64,000 nt of DNA from NCBI GenBank assembly GCA_963930775.1, contig OZ005696.1:1-64000 (forward strand), in the 5' to 3' direction. Position 1 is the stretch's first letter, and each line of letters begins with the position of its first letter. The notes beneath the pieces were generated by a model that searched no databases, was not told the DNA's origin, and saw only the letters and a list, made by a program, of their open reading frames with translations. The translations under genes were made by a program, and so were the position numbers. This document shows positions 47,528 to 61,622 of this stretch, piece by piece. The stretch is from Cliona cf. orientalis. Taxonomy: Eukaryota > Porifera > Demospongiae > Clionaida > Clionaidae.

Positions 47528-49378
47528 CTACCAGTTTGGAGCTATCCAGTTGAAGAGTCGAAGAGATAGTTCTACTCCAAGGAAACAGGCTGCATTCGCT
47601 GGGAACGCTCTGAGCAGCGCTGGAGTCAGGCCTTGGAACAAACCTCTAGGCCCTTCCACACGAATCTGATAATGAAAAAGAAATAATGGCACAAGCTTAA
47701 GATTGATAGGTTGAAGTAGAACTCACAATTTCCATGAAGACTTGTGCGAGTCCCGTGTATTTGCCAGCAGGGGCTGTCTGGTATCGAGACTTGATTGTGT
47801 CTTGGGCTATGCACGATAACCAGTTCATTATCCCAGCAGTACCTCCAGCCAGCAACACATACCCAGGACCAACTGTATCACGACTACAGAGGGAGGGAAG
47901 AAGGGAGGGAGAGATAGAAGAGGAGGGAGGGATCGAGGGAGAGATAGAAGGAGGAGGGAGGGATCAAGGGAGAGATAGAAGAGGAGGGAGGGATCGAGGG
48001 TGAGATAGAAGAGGAGGGAGGGATCGAGGGTGATATAGAAGAGGAGGGAGGGATCGAGGGAGAGATAGAAGAGGAGGGAGGGATCGAGGGTGAGATAGAA
48101 GAGGAGGGAGGGATCGAGGGTGAAACAGAGAGAGATCACGATTGATATAGAAAGCACATAAAAGTGTAGCTGACCTTTGTCCTTTAGGGGTGAGCTGTCT
48201 TAGCATTCCCTCATAAGTTCCAAAGTAGAACGCTGATGCAGGAACATCTGTGGAGGAATAGCATCAGAATGGATGACAGGGGCAGCTGACAGATTGGGCC
48301 TCACCTCTGAGTAGAGTTGCAAATGTTCCTCTGTATACGTTTCTGATTCCTCCCTCTCTGTAGAGTTTCTTGGCACAGTCAATGGAGCCAGAGTACTTTG
48401 CCTCACCACTCTTCTGGTGCATCTGGATCTGCAATGACACGCAATACAATAATGCATCCAATTTTGACGACCTTTACCAATATTGTATGGTGCAGGCCGC
48501 AGAGAAACTACTCAAAGCATGCATTGCATAAAAACTTCTTATTACCTGGAGTAGACACTTTATTCTTTCTCCAGGAGCCATGAATATCGTTGTGAAGACA
48601 CCAGCCACCATCCCAGCCTTGGCATGCTGGAATATACTATTATAGCAACAAAGAAATACAAAAAAATTCAATCAGGCAAGATATATACCGACTGGCAGTA
48701 TTGGAATGAGAAATGATCAAATTAATGTGATCACTTACGTAAGCTGGTCAGTTGGTGAATTTTGCTGAATCTTTTTGCCAACTCCATAGCCAAAGAAACA
48801 TACTGCAAATATTGGAGTGACGCCAATGATCGGAGCAAACATGCCCTTGTAGAGACCTCTCACCCCCTGCATCGAACAGATTATCACATGCATTGACTCA
48901 TTTCACTGTGGCACATTAACTGCCTACAGTTATGACATATTAATTTTATATAATGATTGGACTCCTGCATATGCCTATGTAAATTGAATTCTACAAACTC
49001 AAAGATTTATATAGTAGTTTATATTAAAAGAGACGTACATAATTGTGTGGAGTCTCACCTCTTTCTTGACGGTGACATAAGCACAGTTGAATGTTCCAGT
49101 GAAGAGCGGCTTCTCTCCCGGCAGAGGCTTAGGCTGTGTCTGAAGACGAACCTAAAAACAGACAAGAATCATCACATTTCATTCAAATTATCTTGATCCG
49201 TTGATGAAGAGAAGAGGCGGAGAGAGATCTGGAGGCGTGGACCTACCTTGATGGTGTCCAGGGGGTGGCCAGTGATAACAGTGCATACACCACCTACTCC
49301 TCCGGAAAGAAAGTTCTTCAGAGCACTCGGCTCCTTTCGACCACCGCTAGCGCTGCTTGTCTTCTCTTCACTCATCAT
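47528..49378 (-). CDS. SLC25A20: Mitochondrial carnitine/acylcarnitine carrier
   Basis: Eight exons (49378-49247, 49151-49059, 48866-48739, 48636-48546, 48428-48305, 48247-48175, 47883-47727, 47665-47528) give 311 residues. The carrier exchanges acylcarnitines for carnitine across the inner membrane for fatty-acid oxidation. Three mitochondrial-carrier repeats are present: [24 protein letters not shown] and [45 protein letters not shown] and [12 protein letters not shown] match SLC25A20 specifically. In repeat 3 the signature PX[DE]XX[KR] lacks its proline (AQDTIK; human PPDVLK). An in-frame ATG at 49399 is possible. Intron 6 is filled by a 30-bp purine-rich minisatellite. Confidence 0.96.
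47885..48130. repeat. 30-bp purine-rich minisatellite in SLC25A20 intron 6
   Basis: About eight copies of a unit reading GAGATAGAAGAGGAGGGAGG then GATCGAGGGT. It begins right at the exon 7 acceptor, where it serves as an extended pyrimidine tract on the transcribed sense strand. Minus-strand frames through it are repetitive artefacts. Confidence 0.9.
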
Positions 49379-50002
49379 GTAGTTGGTAATGGTCGTCAAA
49401 ACGGTCGGTAAGATGACCTCTTTACCGACCGGATGTGTATTATTACATTACATCCCTAGTACAAATTTACTTTTCTGAAACAAGCAATATTATTTGCCCA
49501 GTAAAGGTATCGAATCGTGAAATTTAGCACAGATACAGGTGAATATGGAAAATGGTTCTATAAATATTTTAAAGTTTGTCTCCTGTTTATGCCACTTTAT
49601 AGCATAATTTTGATGATTACGTAATATTGCATAAACTAAGTATGCTACTTACTTACATACATAGTGACCCTCTACCATAAACAATGAAGCTACCGTATCT
49701 GATCTAATTAACGCGCCATGAAAAAATAATTACGAGTGCTGGGTGGCGCGCCATTAGAGCCTGAAAATTATCCTTCGCGACCAGGTGGCGCGCAAAATTT
49801 GTACACAAAAGTATAGGGACGCGTGGGTGGGCGCATTTAAATAGAGCGTGAAAATTGCACTTCAGGCCAAGGTGGCGCATCCATTAGAGAGGCGCGTTAA
49901 TTAGATCGGATACGGTACTCTATATAGTGATGTGGTAATTGTTAACGTCAGGTAATATATAGCAGCACTGCAACTGGGTATTGAGGTGACTACAACTGTG
50001 AT
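49379..50002. promoter_or_regulatory. Divergent upstream region SLC25A20/unrecognised gene
   Basis: 624 bp between divergent starts. It contains a 223-bp TA-flanked MITE (49693-49915); the remainder presumably holds both promoters. No core motifs were recognised. Confidence 0.4.
49693..49915. mobile_element. TA-flanked MITE with GGTGGCGCG interior
   Basis: TIRs of about 24 bp (left CCGTATCTGATCTAATTAAC, right its complement with one change) are flanked by TA (49691-49692, 49916-49917). The interior repeats GGTGGCGCG with ATTAGAG three times. No coding capacity. Confidence 0.88.
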
Positions 50003-53000
50003 ATGCCGCCTCTACACACTCTTATCAATCTCATGGAGCGCCTCGCTTCAGTCAAAGATCAGGTACATCATTATGTGTATAGCTACCCACCTTAAACTAA
50101 CATTTATTATCATTAATTTTGTTGAATGCTGTCCTGCACATATTAAAATTTTTTGTTGGATGCCCTCCTATATAAAATTATCATTTTGTCGGATGCCATC
50201 CTGTACAAATTTAAATTTTTTGTTGGATGCCGTCCTGCATAAAATTATCATTTTATCATTTTGGTAAAATTGGTAAAATTAGTAATTTTGGTGCTGTAGG
50301 CGATGGCGGTGATAAGGGTAATCTTGGTAAAGTTGGTAAAATTAGTAATTTTGGTGCTGTAGGCGAAGAGTATTCTTGGTAAAATTGGTAATTTTGGTGC
50401 TGTAGGCAACGGCAGTGACAAGGGTAGTCTTGATAAAGTTGGTAAAATAAGTAATTTTGGTGCCGTAGGTGACGGCAGTGACAAGGGTAGCTAAACATCA
50501 AAATTATGATGCATAAAATAATTATTTTGTTGGATGCCGTCCTGCACAAAATTAAATTTTTATTGGATGCAGTCCTGCATAAAATTATTATTTTGTCGGA
50601 CGCTGTCCTGCATAAAATTATTTTGTCGGATGCTATTCTGCTCTGCTCAGAAGCATTTTTTTTTGTTGGAGAGGAAGACAGCTGAAGATGTACAGGGTCA
50701 AAACACACTAATAATGTTTTTCTTCATAGTACTATAATAATTATTATACACGTTTAATAATATTATAATAATAATTATGTCTTTCAGTTGGGGGGGGGGA
50801 CCACTGACGTGTGTTATGTTGCAGTAAGGGGCAGGCCCCGGAAGGGGGTGTTTCATGCAGTGGGGGGTCCAAAACGAAAGCTCTCAGGATGCAGGGCAGG
50901 TGGCTGGCGGCACTGGCTAACGTTTCCCACAAACTTTACAACCCGCAAAGACGGCTAGGCCCTCCCTCTACTATCAACATGGCCACAAAATTAATGAGTT
51001 GTGACGTTCAATTCAATTCCCTTGCAGCTTGCGCGCGCGCGCGATTTTGCAAACTGCATGGGAATGGGCTCTGGGCTCGGGGACTACACTATGTACTACA
51101 ACACACTCCTTTCTTAGATCTCAAGTTCATTCCCATGTCACGTCCATGTCGGAATGGGTCTGGGGACGTGGCGCCACGTGGTGTTTTTGGTCGTGCGCGT
51201 GCACATACTAGTTCAAATCCGAACAGTTCTTTCGTGCATGCTGTGTCTGCAGGCTCTTTCTCTATTCCTTTGCCAGCAGTTCGTGGAGAGATTGGATGCT
51301 GCATCTTGACGCATGGGACCGATTGAAATATGCGAGTCAGAACACGGGAGATTCTCGCTGTACGATGCTGTTTATACCTTCGCCGGAGACACCAATTGTG
51401 AAAAGATAAGTTATTTTTGTCATTTTTTGTTACTGCATATTGTAGCGCGCATTTTCACGCAGTCTAAGCTAAGGTATCTATGCCCCCCCCCCCCCCCCAT
51501 GTAATCATTTTATGTGAAAAATAAATGGCTACCAATTTCTTTCTCGCGAGCTGTGCCTTCTCCGATAGTTTCAAGTGTCGGATCGTTGTAAATGTGCCTG
51601 GCCCGCATATTTGCAGCTAAATCCGTAGGTTAGGCCGAAAAGGCTTTTTTTTTTTTTTATTCGCAAAATACATGTCTGGCCCGCATGTTTTCTGCGAATT
51701 TAGGTGTGCGCACAACTCGAAATGAGAAGGGAATTGATGGTTCACGTTTTCCGTTGTCCGGTGGCTATTATTCCTAGTGTATGTCTGGCTCTCAGGCGTG
51801 CAGGGCAGTTTCGGCTGTGGTGTGTATTGAGAGTATACCAGCTTATGCTGGGGTGATAGTCTGCGCCTATCGTTTCTAGCTAGCCTGCTTAATATTTTGT
51901 GTGCATAATATTATAATCTGAATTTACCGTTCTCCTCTCGTTTTTGCAGGTATTTTCAAATTGTGACCCTGAACGAACGTCCATCGTGTGCGACTATCTC
52001 GGAGACTCCTAATAATCAAAAGATAAGTTGGAAAGTTTAAGTATGTATATTATTCTAATGGGTTGGGTTAACTAGCTAGCTCTAGGCCCGTGCTAGGCTC
52101 ACCATGGCACCGTACTATCCGGATCATAATGCAATTAATGGCGAGTCTGGAGGACCCGGCATAGACACATTAGACCACGCAGTCTAAAGTATCTATGCCC
52201 ATAATAATAAAAGGAAGAAAAATAAGTTTCTCTCGAGCTGTGCCATTTCCAATTTTGTCAAATTTCAATTTGGTTTTTGGAGCAAGTTCGTCTATCATCT
52301 TGCACTGAGCAACTGGTGTATCATCAGTAAGCATCCATCCACTGACTAGCTGTGGCCAACTGATTTGTCCTCCACTCATCCAGCCTCGGTTGGGATCACT
52401 ACCCCTGCATTAACGGTATGTGGAGCCGTAGGATGTTGGTGGTGATCTTGGCTGTAGACTTCTTGGGTGTTGGACACTTGAGTTGCCCCATGGCCCGTCG
52501 ATGGATTGGCACTGCTTGTTGAAGACATACTAGTTGATCAGTGCAGTGACGACAGATGAGCTTCCTCCAAGGAAATAGGCTCTGTCTGTGAATTTGTCTC
52601 TGAATACATGTCTGGCCGCATGTCTTCTGTGACTAGGTGTGCACGGCTCGAGAGAGAAGGGAATTGATGGCTCACATAATTCCGTTGAGTTCAGCTGTGG
52701 TGTGTATTGAGAGTATACCAGCTTATGCTGGGGTGGTAGTTTGTGGCTATTATTCCTGGTGTATGTCTGGCTCTCTTGCAGGGCAGTTTCGGCTGTGGTA
52801 TGCATTGAGAGTATACCAGCTTATGCTGGGGTGGTAGTCCGCGGCTATTATTCCTGGTGTATGATTGGCTCTCTTGCCGGGCAGTTGTTCTCACAATAAT
52901 AAAATTAATTACTATTAATTTTAATAGTTTTCTTTGCCACTTACAGCTAGCTAGTTTTGATTAAAATATTTTGCATACCTTTTTATAAGTGTATTATCTG

Positions 53001-53108
53001 AATTTACTCTCTCTCTTCTCTCGTTTCTGCAGGTATTTTGATGCCTGCAGAAGCGAGAAATCTTGGACAATCATTTTTCCACCAACCATATCTTCACTTG
53101 ACGGCCAG

Positions 53109-53184
<76 letters not shown>

Positions 53185-53973
53185 AAGGCATGGTAATAGT
53201 GGGTATTTACGAGTTGACGACAGTTGTTGCCTATTGTGGTTGGAACTTGCCACTTGCTTTATACGAATCTTCAGAGCAGACTAAAGCATTAGGTTGGCAG
53301 CTCTAGCTGAAGGTAAGTTCCAAGGTGAATGTAAGTCCTCAGTGAAGCAAATCCCAGAGTGTCGCTCTAGGTGAGGTGGTGAACAGGTCCTCAGTGAAGC
53401 TAATCCCCAGATTATTTGCATCCTGGGTGAGGCTATCTGGGGTGAAGACAAGTCCTCAGTGAAGCAAATCCTAGAGTGTTCACATTCTAGGTGAAGATGC
53501 CTGAGGTGATAAGGCCACAACGGAAGCAAGTCCTAGAGTGAAGTTTCTCAGGGTGAAGATGTCTGAGGTGAAGACAAGTCCTCAGTGAAGCAAGCCCTAG
53601 AGTGTTCACATTCTAGGTGAAGATGCCCGAGGTGAAGTAATCGAGTCCTTAGTGAATGCGAGCACTAGATGGCGATAAGTTGTAGCTGAACAGAGATTTT
53701 CGATCTTTGGTTAGGTACGTCACCTGCAACATGGCAAGAGTGAATGGACCTTCAATGGGCAACGGTCGTCAAGTCGTAACTATGCTATGGTGTTTGATTT
53801 GCCACTTATAGCTAGCTAGTTTTTGTTAAAATATTTTGCATACCTTTTTATAAGTGTATTATCTGAATTTACTCTCTCTCTTCTCTCGTTTCTGCAGGTA
53901 TTTTGATGCCTGCAGAAGCGAGAAATCTTGGACAATCATTTTTCCACCAACCATATCTTCACTTGACGGCCAG

Positions 53974-54031
<58 letters not shown>

Positions 54032-56158
54032 CATGGTAATAGTGGGTATTTACGAGTTGACGACAGTTGCCTATTGTGGATGGAACTTGCCGCTTGCTTT
54101 ATACGAATCTTCAGAGCAGACTAAAGCATTAGGTTGGCAGCTCTAGCTGAAGGTAAGTTCCAAGGTGAATGCAAGTCCTCAGTGAAGCAAATCCCAGAGT
54201 GTTGCTCTAGGTGAGGTGGTGAACAGGTCCTCAGTGAAGCTAATCCCCAGATTGTTTGCATCCTGGGTGAGGCTATCTGGGGTGAAGACAAGTCCTCAGT
54301 GAAGCAAATCCTAGAGTGTTCACATTCTAGGCGAAGATGCCTGAGGTGATAAGGCCACAACGGAAGCAAGTCCTAGAGTGAAGTTTCTCAGGGTGAAGAT
54401 GTCTGAGGTGAAGACAAGTCCTCAGTGAAACAAGCCCTAGAGTGTTCACATTCTAGGTGAAGATGCCTGAGGTGAAGTAATCGAGTCCTTAGTGAATGTG
54501 AGCACTAGATGGCGATAAGTTTTAGCTGAACAGAGATTTTCGATCTTTGGTTAGGCACATCACCTGCAACATGGCAAGAGTGAATGGACCTTCAATGGGC
54601 AACGGTCGTCAAGTCGTAACTATGCTATGGTGTTTGATTGTGTTGTTGGTGCTATGAAGATGTATGTATGATAAGAGATTTATGCAGTCTAATTTGGTTT
54701 TAAATGTCGTAACTATGCTATGGTGTTTGATTGTGTTGTTGGTGCTATGAAGATGTATGTATGATAAGAGATTTATGCAGTCTAATTTGGTTTTAAATTG
54801 CATTTTAAAGATGCAAATTGAAACAGATTGCTGAAATACGGTGTATTGCTGTTTGCATTGTATTTGTCTAAAAAATGCAAATTAAAATGAGTGTATTATT
54901 TATTTTGTACAAGGGCTGTGTGTGTGTGTGTTGTAATTAGTTTGATCCACCAGCAGTGTGAAATTTAAAGGTGAAATTTTTTCCTCTGGTTCCAAGAATT
55001 TCCAAGTTGTTTTTTTTTTTAATCTGGATAGAATATTCCACAAGAGAAAGGTTTTTTTTCAATTTTCTCAGGCAAGTGGCTTGATTGTAATTCTCATGTT
55101 TTAATTTTACCCACTTTACCTTCAGTCTTCACATTTAGCCACGCCCAAGTCAATGCAGCAGACGCCGAGGGAGAGAGTATATACACCACAAGAATGAAAG
55201 TGTTTTTACCCCCCCCCCCCCTCCCTTCAGGGAGTTCAATTGATTGGTATTCATTTCTCTCCTGTATTATATTTTTACTGTGCAGGTAATTGCTGGTCGT
55301 GGATACTGACTGGTTCTAGATGCCCAAACATTCTTCAGCCCAAAGCTCTACTGACTCGCTCACTGGCAAAGGTATATAACATTGTATGTTGTATGTGCAA
55401 CCTTTCTCTCAATCTTCAGATTTTGTCTATTCTACACCAAACGAGTGAGCAGTGTGTGCTGTGTGCATCATTGGTGCAGCTGGAGGTGAATATCGATGTG
55501 ATGTGCAACAACCCTTCTCTCTTCCGTTCAGCATCCAACAATAAGCGGGTCTACATGTGCTGCTGCCTCCATCATTGGCAATCTCCTCTTGGGACTGTCT
55601 TCATTTCATCCTTACTCTGACGGATTTCAGAACATGGACGGACATTCAGTCTTACTCGGATGTTCATCCGTACTCGGCCTACATTCTCAACGAGAGGCAT
55701 TGGCTCATGTGCCCTTGGCTATATATTGTACAGGTGAGACCAGCAGTCACTATGTCCAAGTTGAGTGCATGATCATTGACTGTACTTGATGTTACAGGTA
55801 TTTGTGTTGGCTGGTGAACTTAGCTCTACCAACTGGCTACAATTTTGAGGACAAGAGTGTCATGTGACTGTCAGGTGATTACAGCTCCCCCTCCTATGCA
55901 TATTGTGTTTGAGCACCATTTCATTGCCATGCAGGTCAATCCTTAGCTGGTAATGGTGGATATACAGTCACAAGATCCATAGACTTGGCCGATCGCTCAG
56001 TGTAAGTTTGACTGTATCATGGTGCTGCTCTCTTCTTTACTCATCTGTATCCTCCAACTTTCTGCTGCAGGTGTCTTGAGGGTGTTGGGAGAGTATCTTG
56101 GAAATGTATTGTCCGAGGAAACAAGCGCACTTATGTGAACAAAACTGCCATCTATTAA
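50003..56158 (+). CDS. Unrecognised candidate gene (six exons, 171 residues)
   Basis: Exons 50003-50062, 55339-55371, 55420-55485, 55532-55733, 55935-56001 and 56071-56158 all have GT-AG sites and compatible phases, ending in TAA. The peptide starts MPPLHTLINLMERLASVKDQ, continues PKALLTRSLAKILSILHQTS, is rich in Leu/Ser/Ala with a hydrophobic AAASIIGNLLLGLSS stretch, and ends RTYVNKTAIY. I do not recognise a family. The first intron would be 5.3 kb and full of repeats, so exon 1 may instead belong to a different transcript, or exons may be missing. The divergent position next to SLC25A20 and the alternating strand pattern support a gene here. Confidence 0.35.
50115..50660. repeat. Hairpin repeat clusters B and C flanking a minisatellite
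   Basis: Clusters at 50115-50250 and 50525-50660 carry units like those at 13380-13580 (TTTTGTTGGATGCCGTCCTGCA plus an A/T spacer). Between them, 50260-50490 is a separate tandem repeat of about 65 bp (GGTAATTTTGGTGCTGTAGGC units, four copies). Confidence 0.85.
50661..52934. repeat. Repeat-rich interval with R2/R3 dispersed repeats
   Basis: Bases about 51650-51965 (R2) and 52060-52934 (R3) are related to the repeat at 44.6-45.5 kb, including CCAGC-TTAT-GCTGG hairpins at 51838-51851, 52718-52731 and 52816-52829. A 171-codon open frame at 50811-51326 has no recognisable family and is GC-richer than its surroundings; I do not support it as a gene. A poly-C tract lies at about 51484-51498. Confidence 0.6.
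52935..54638. repeat. Tandem duplication of an 850-bp unit
   Basis: Copies 52935-53797 and 53798-54638 are near-identical apart from the GT-microsatellite length (about 48 versus 40 bases). Each contains a 15-bp stem-loop centred on CTGCAGG/CCTGCAG (53027-53050 and 53892-53915) and an internal array of units such as GTCCTCAGTGAAGCAAATCC. A further 98-bp tandem pair follows (about 54609-54797). No coding function is evident. Confidence 0.88.
54639..55338. other. Intergenic/intronic sequence without recognised genes
   Basis: Starts with the second half of the 98-bp tandem duplicate, then A/T-rich sequence, a GT run near 54915 and a poly-C run near 55209. I see nothing else. Confidence 0.5.
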
Positions 56159-57506
56159 ATTCGCAAATTGTTTCAACAACATTAAAACTTCCAGTGATGT
56201 CCTACCTTCTCTTATTTTTGTACCTTCAAATTATTTTTCTACTTCATTGTTCAAAAATTATGCTCCAACTATATGCCATGTTTGGTTCACATTTTTCTCC
56301 AAAATCGTGTGTAACTATTTTGTACTTGCAAAATCACTTTTGATTATTGTGGAGAGTATGGGGTCGTCAGTGCTAGTGGATTCAACGACCTATACCTATT
56401 GTGTACATGCACTGCACTCCATACATAAGAACTTGAATAGTCTGGCCAGCCAGTCCTTGCCACGTCCACTCAGATCAATAGGGAGAGCAAGAACAGTGCG
56501 TTGATAGCTACAACTACGTACTTGCAGGCTGCAGTATCGGGTATGGGGTCGTCACCTTAGAAAGTGCTAGGACGACCTATACCTATTGAGCTGCATTGCA
56601 ATCCAACCTTATGGAGAGAGGGCAGCTCAGAGACCCCTTTATCTGTGTAGTGACATTAAGGAGAGCGTATACTATCTTGCAACTTGCAGATGGCTTGTTA
56701 ATGGTCGTTAATTGCAAATATTCTCTGCCGGACAATGTCCAGCAAAATAATATTCTTTGCTGGACAATGTCCAGCAAAATTTAAAAATATTCTCTGCCGG
56801 ACAACGTCCAGCAAAATATTCTCTATTGTAACTTACTATAACTTGCCTTCTATTACATGTAAGGGTCCCCCCTTACATTAATTTTGTGATTGTGAGTTAC
56901 TGCTGGGTACAGTAGGTTACGGCAGGTTACACTAAGTTATAACTGAAATAGACAGAATATTTTGCTAGATATTGTCCGGCAGAAAATATTTTTAAATTTT
57001 GCTGGATATTATCCGGCAAAGAATATTATTTTGCTGGACATTGTCCGGCTTTTAAATTATTGTCCAGCAGAGAATATTATTTTGCAGAGCAGCATTTTAT
57101 GTTATCCTACACAAAATTATTGTTTTTTCGTTGGCTACTATCCTGTACACTATTATCATTATGTCAGACGCTGTCCAGCTGACCGATTAATTATATTATC
57201 AAATTTTCATTGTATGCCTTACCAGTTACATTATGACTGTCAAATGTCCAGCAAAATACTCTCTGCCAGACATGGTTACCGTACATGCGAGTACCTCTAG
57301 GATGAGACAAACTGACGAATGTATAATATAATTATAATAAATACAATGATAATATTATTGTACATGAAATTGCATGTTCATAAGACAAAATTTGGGAAGC
57401 GAGTTAACACCTGCAAAACCTTTGGTTAGATTAATCTCCCAAAAATTAATAATAATAATAATAATAATAATGTGTTTCTCTCTGTCTCTCTTTTTCTCTT
57501 CTCGTC
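56159..57506. repeat. Hairpin repeat cluster E and flanks
   Basis: Bases 56715-56820 and 56950-57080 carry units TTTTGCTGGAC-AAT-GTCCAGCAAAA, with the two groups in opposite orientation around about 130 bp of spacer. Degenerate units continue to 57260. A 50-bp motif containing GGGGTCGTC occurs at 56360 and 56540. An AAT microsatellite lies near 57448. No gene is seen between the candidate gene and UAP1. Confidence 0.8.
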
Positions 57507-61286
<3,780 letters not shown>

Positions 61287-61622
61287 CGTCGTCCCAGCCT
61301 CGATCGCTTCTCTGAGGTCAATCTGTCTTCAACACAAGCGAGGGAGGCGTGTACGCACGCTCGCCTTTTATGGAGGCACGAGGGTGCATTCCTTTTGACG
61401 ATCCCTTACCGATTTCCCGTTTGTTTTCTTCCGCGCAGAACAGGTGAGTTGTGTGGTCTGTCCTCTAGCTACCGAGGCAGTCTTTGATGTAGGCTATGCC
61501 ATTTTCTTTCAACTATGCATCTTATTTCACGTATATGTATGTATTTCAGCTCGTAAATTATTAGCAAATTTCGAGCCCCTGGGCTGCGCTGCTTGCTGGA
61601 CAAGCCCCTAGAACAGGGAAGT
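61287..61622. promoter_or_regulatory. Divergent promoter, UAP1/USP44-49-like
   Basis: 336 bp separate the two divergent start codons. No TATA box is obvious. Both genes' leaders must fit here. Confidence 0.5.

Noticed and set aside
47828-48206. 80- and 109-codon minus-strand frames rich in Leu/Pro/Ser
   Set aside because: Translation of the 30-bp minisatellite in the SLC25A20 intron.
50811-51326. 171-codon plus-strand frame
   Set aside because: No family similarity and surrounded by repeats; GC-rich composition alone can leave such a frame open.
52994-53253. Histidine-threonine repeat frames
   Set aside because: Artefacts of the GT/CA microsatellite.
53281-54369. Two near-identical 82-codon minus-strand frames
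   Set aside because: They lie in the two copies of the 850-bp tandem duplicate; identity reflects recent duplication rather than coding constraint, and the peptide repeats internally with the DNA units.
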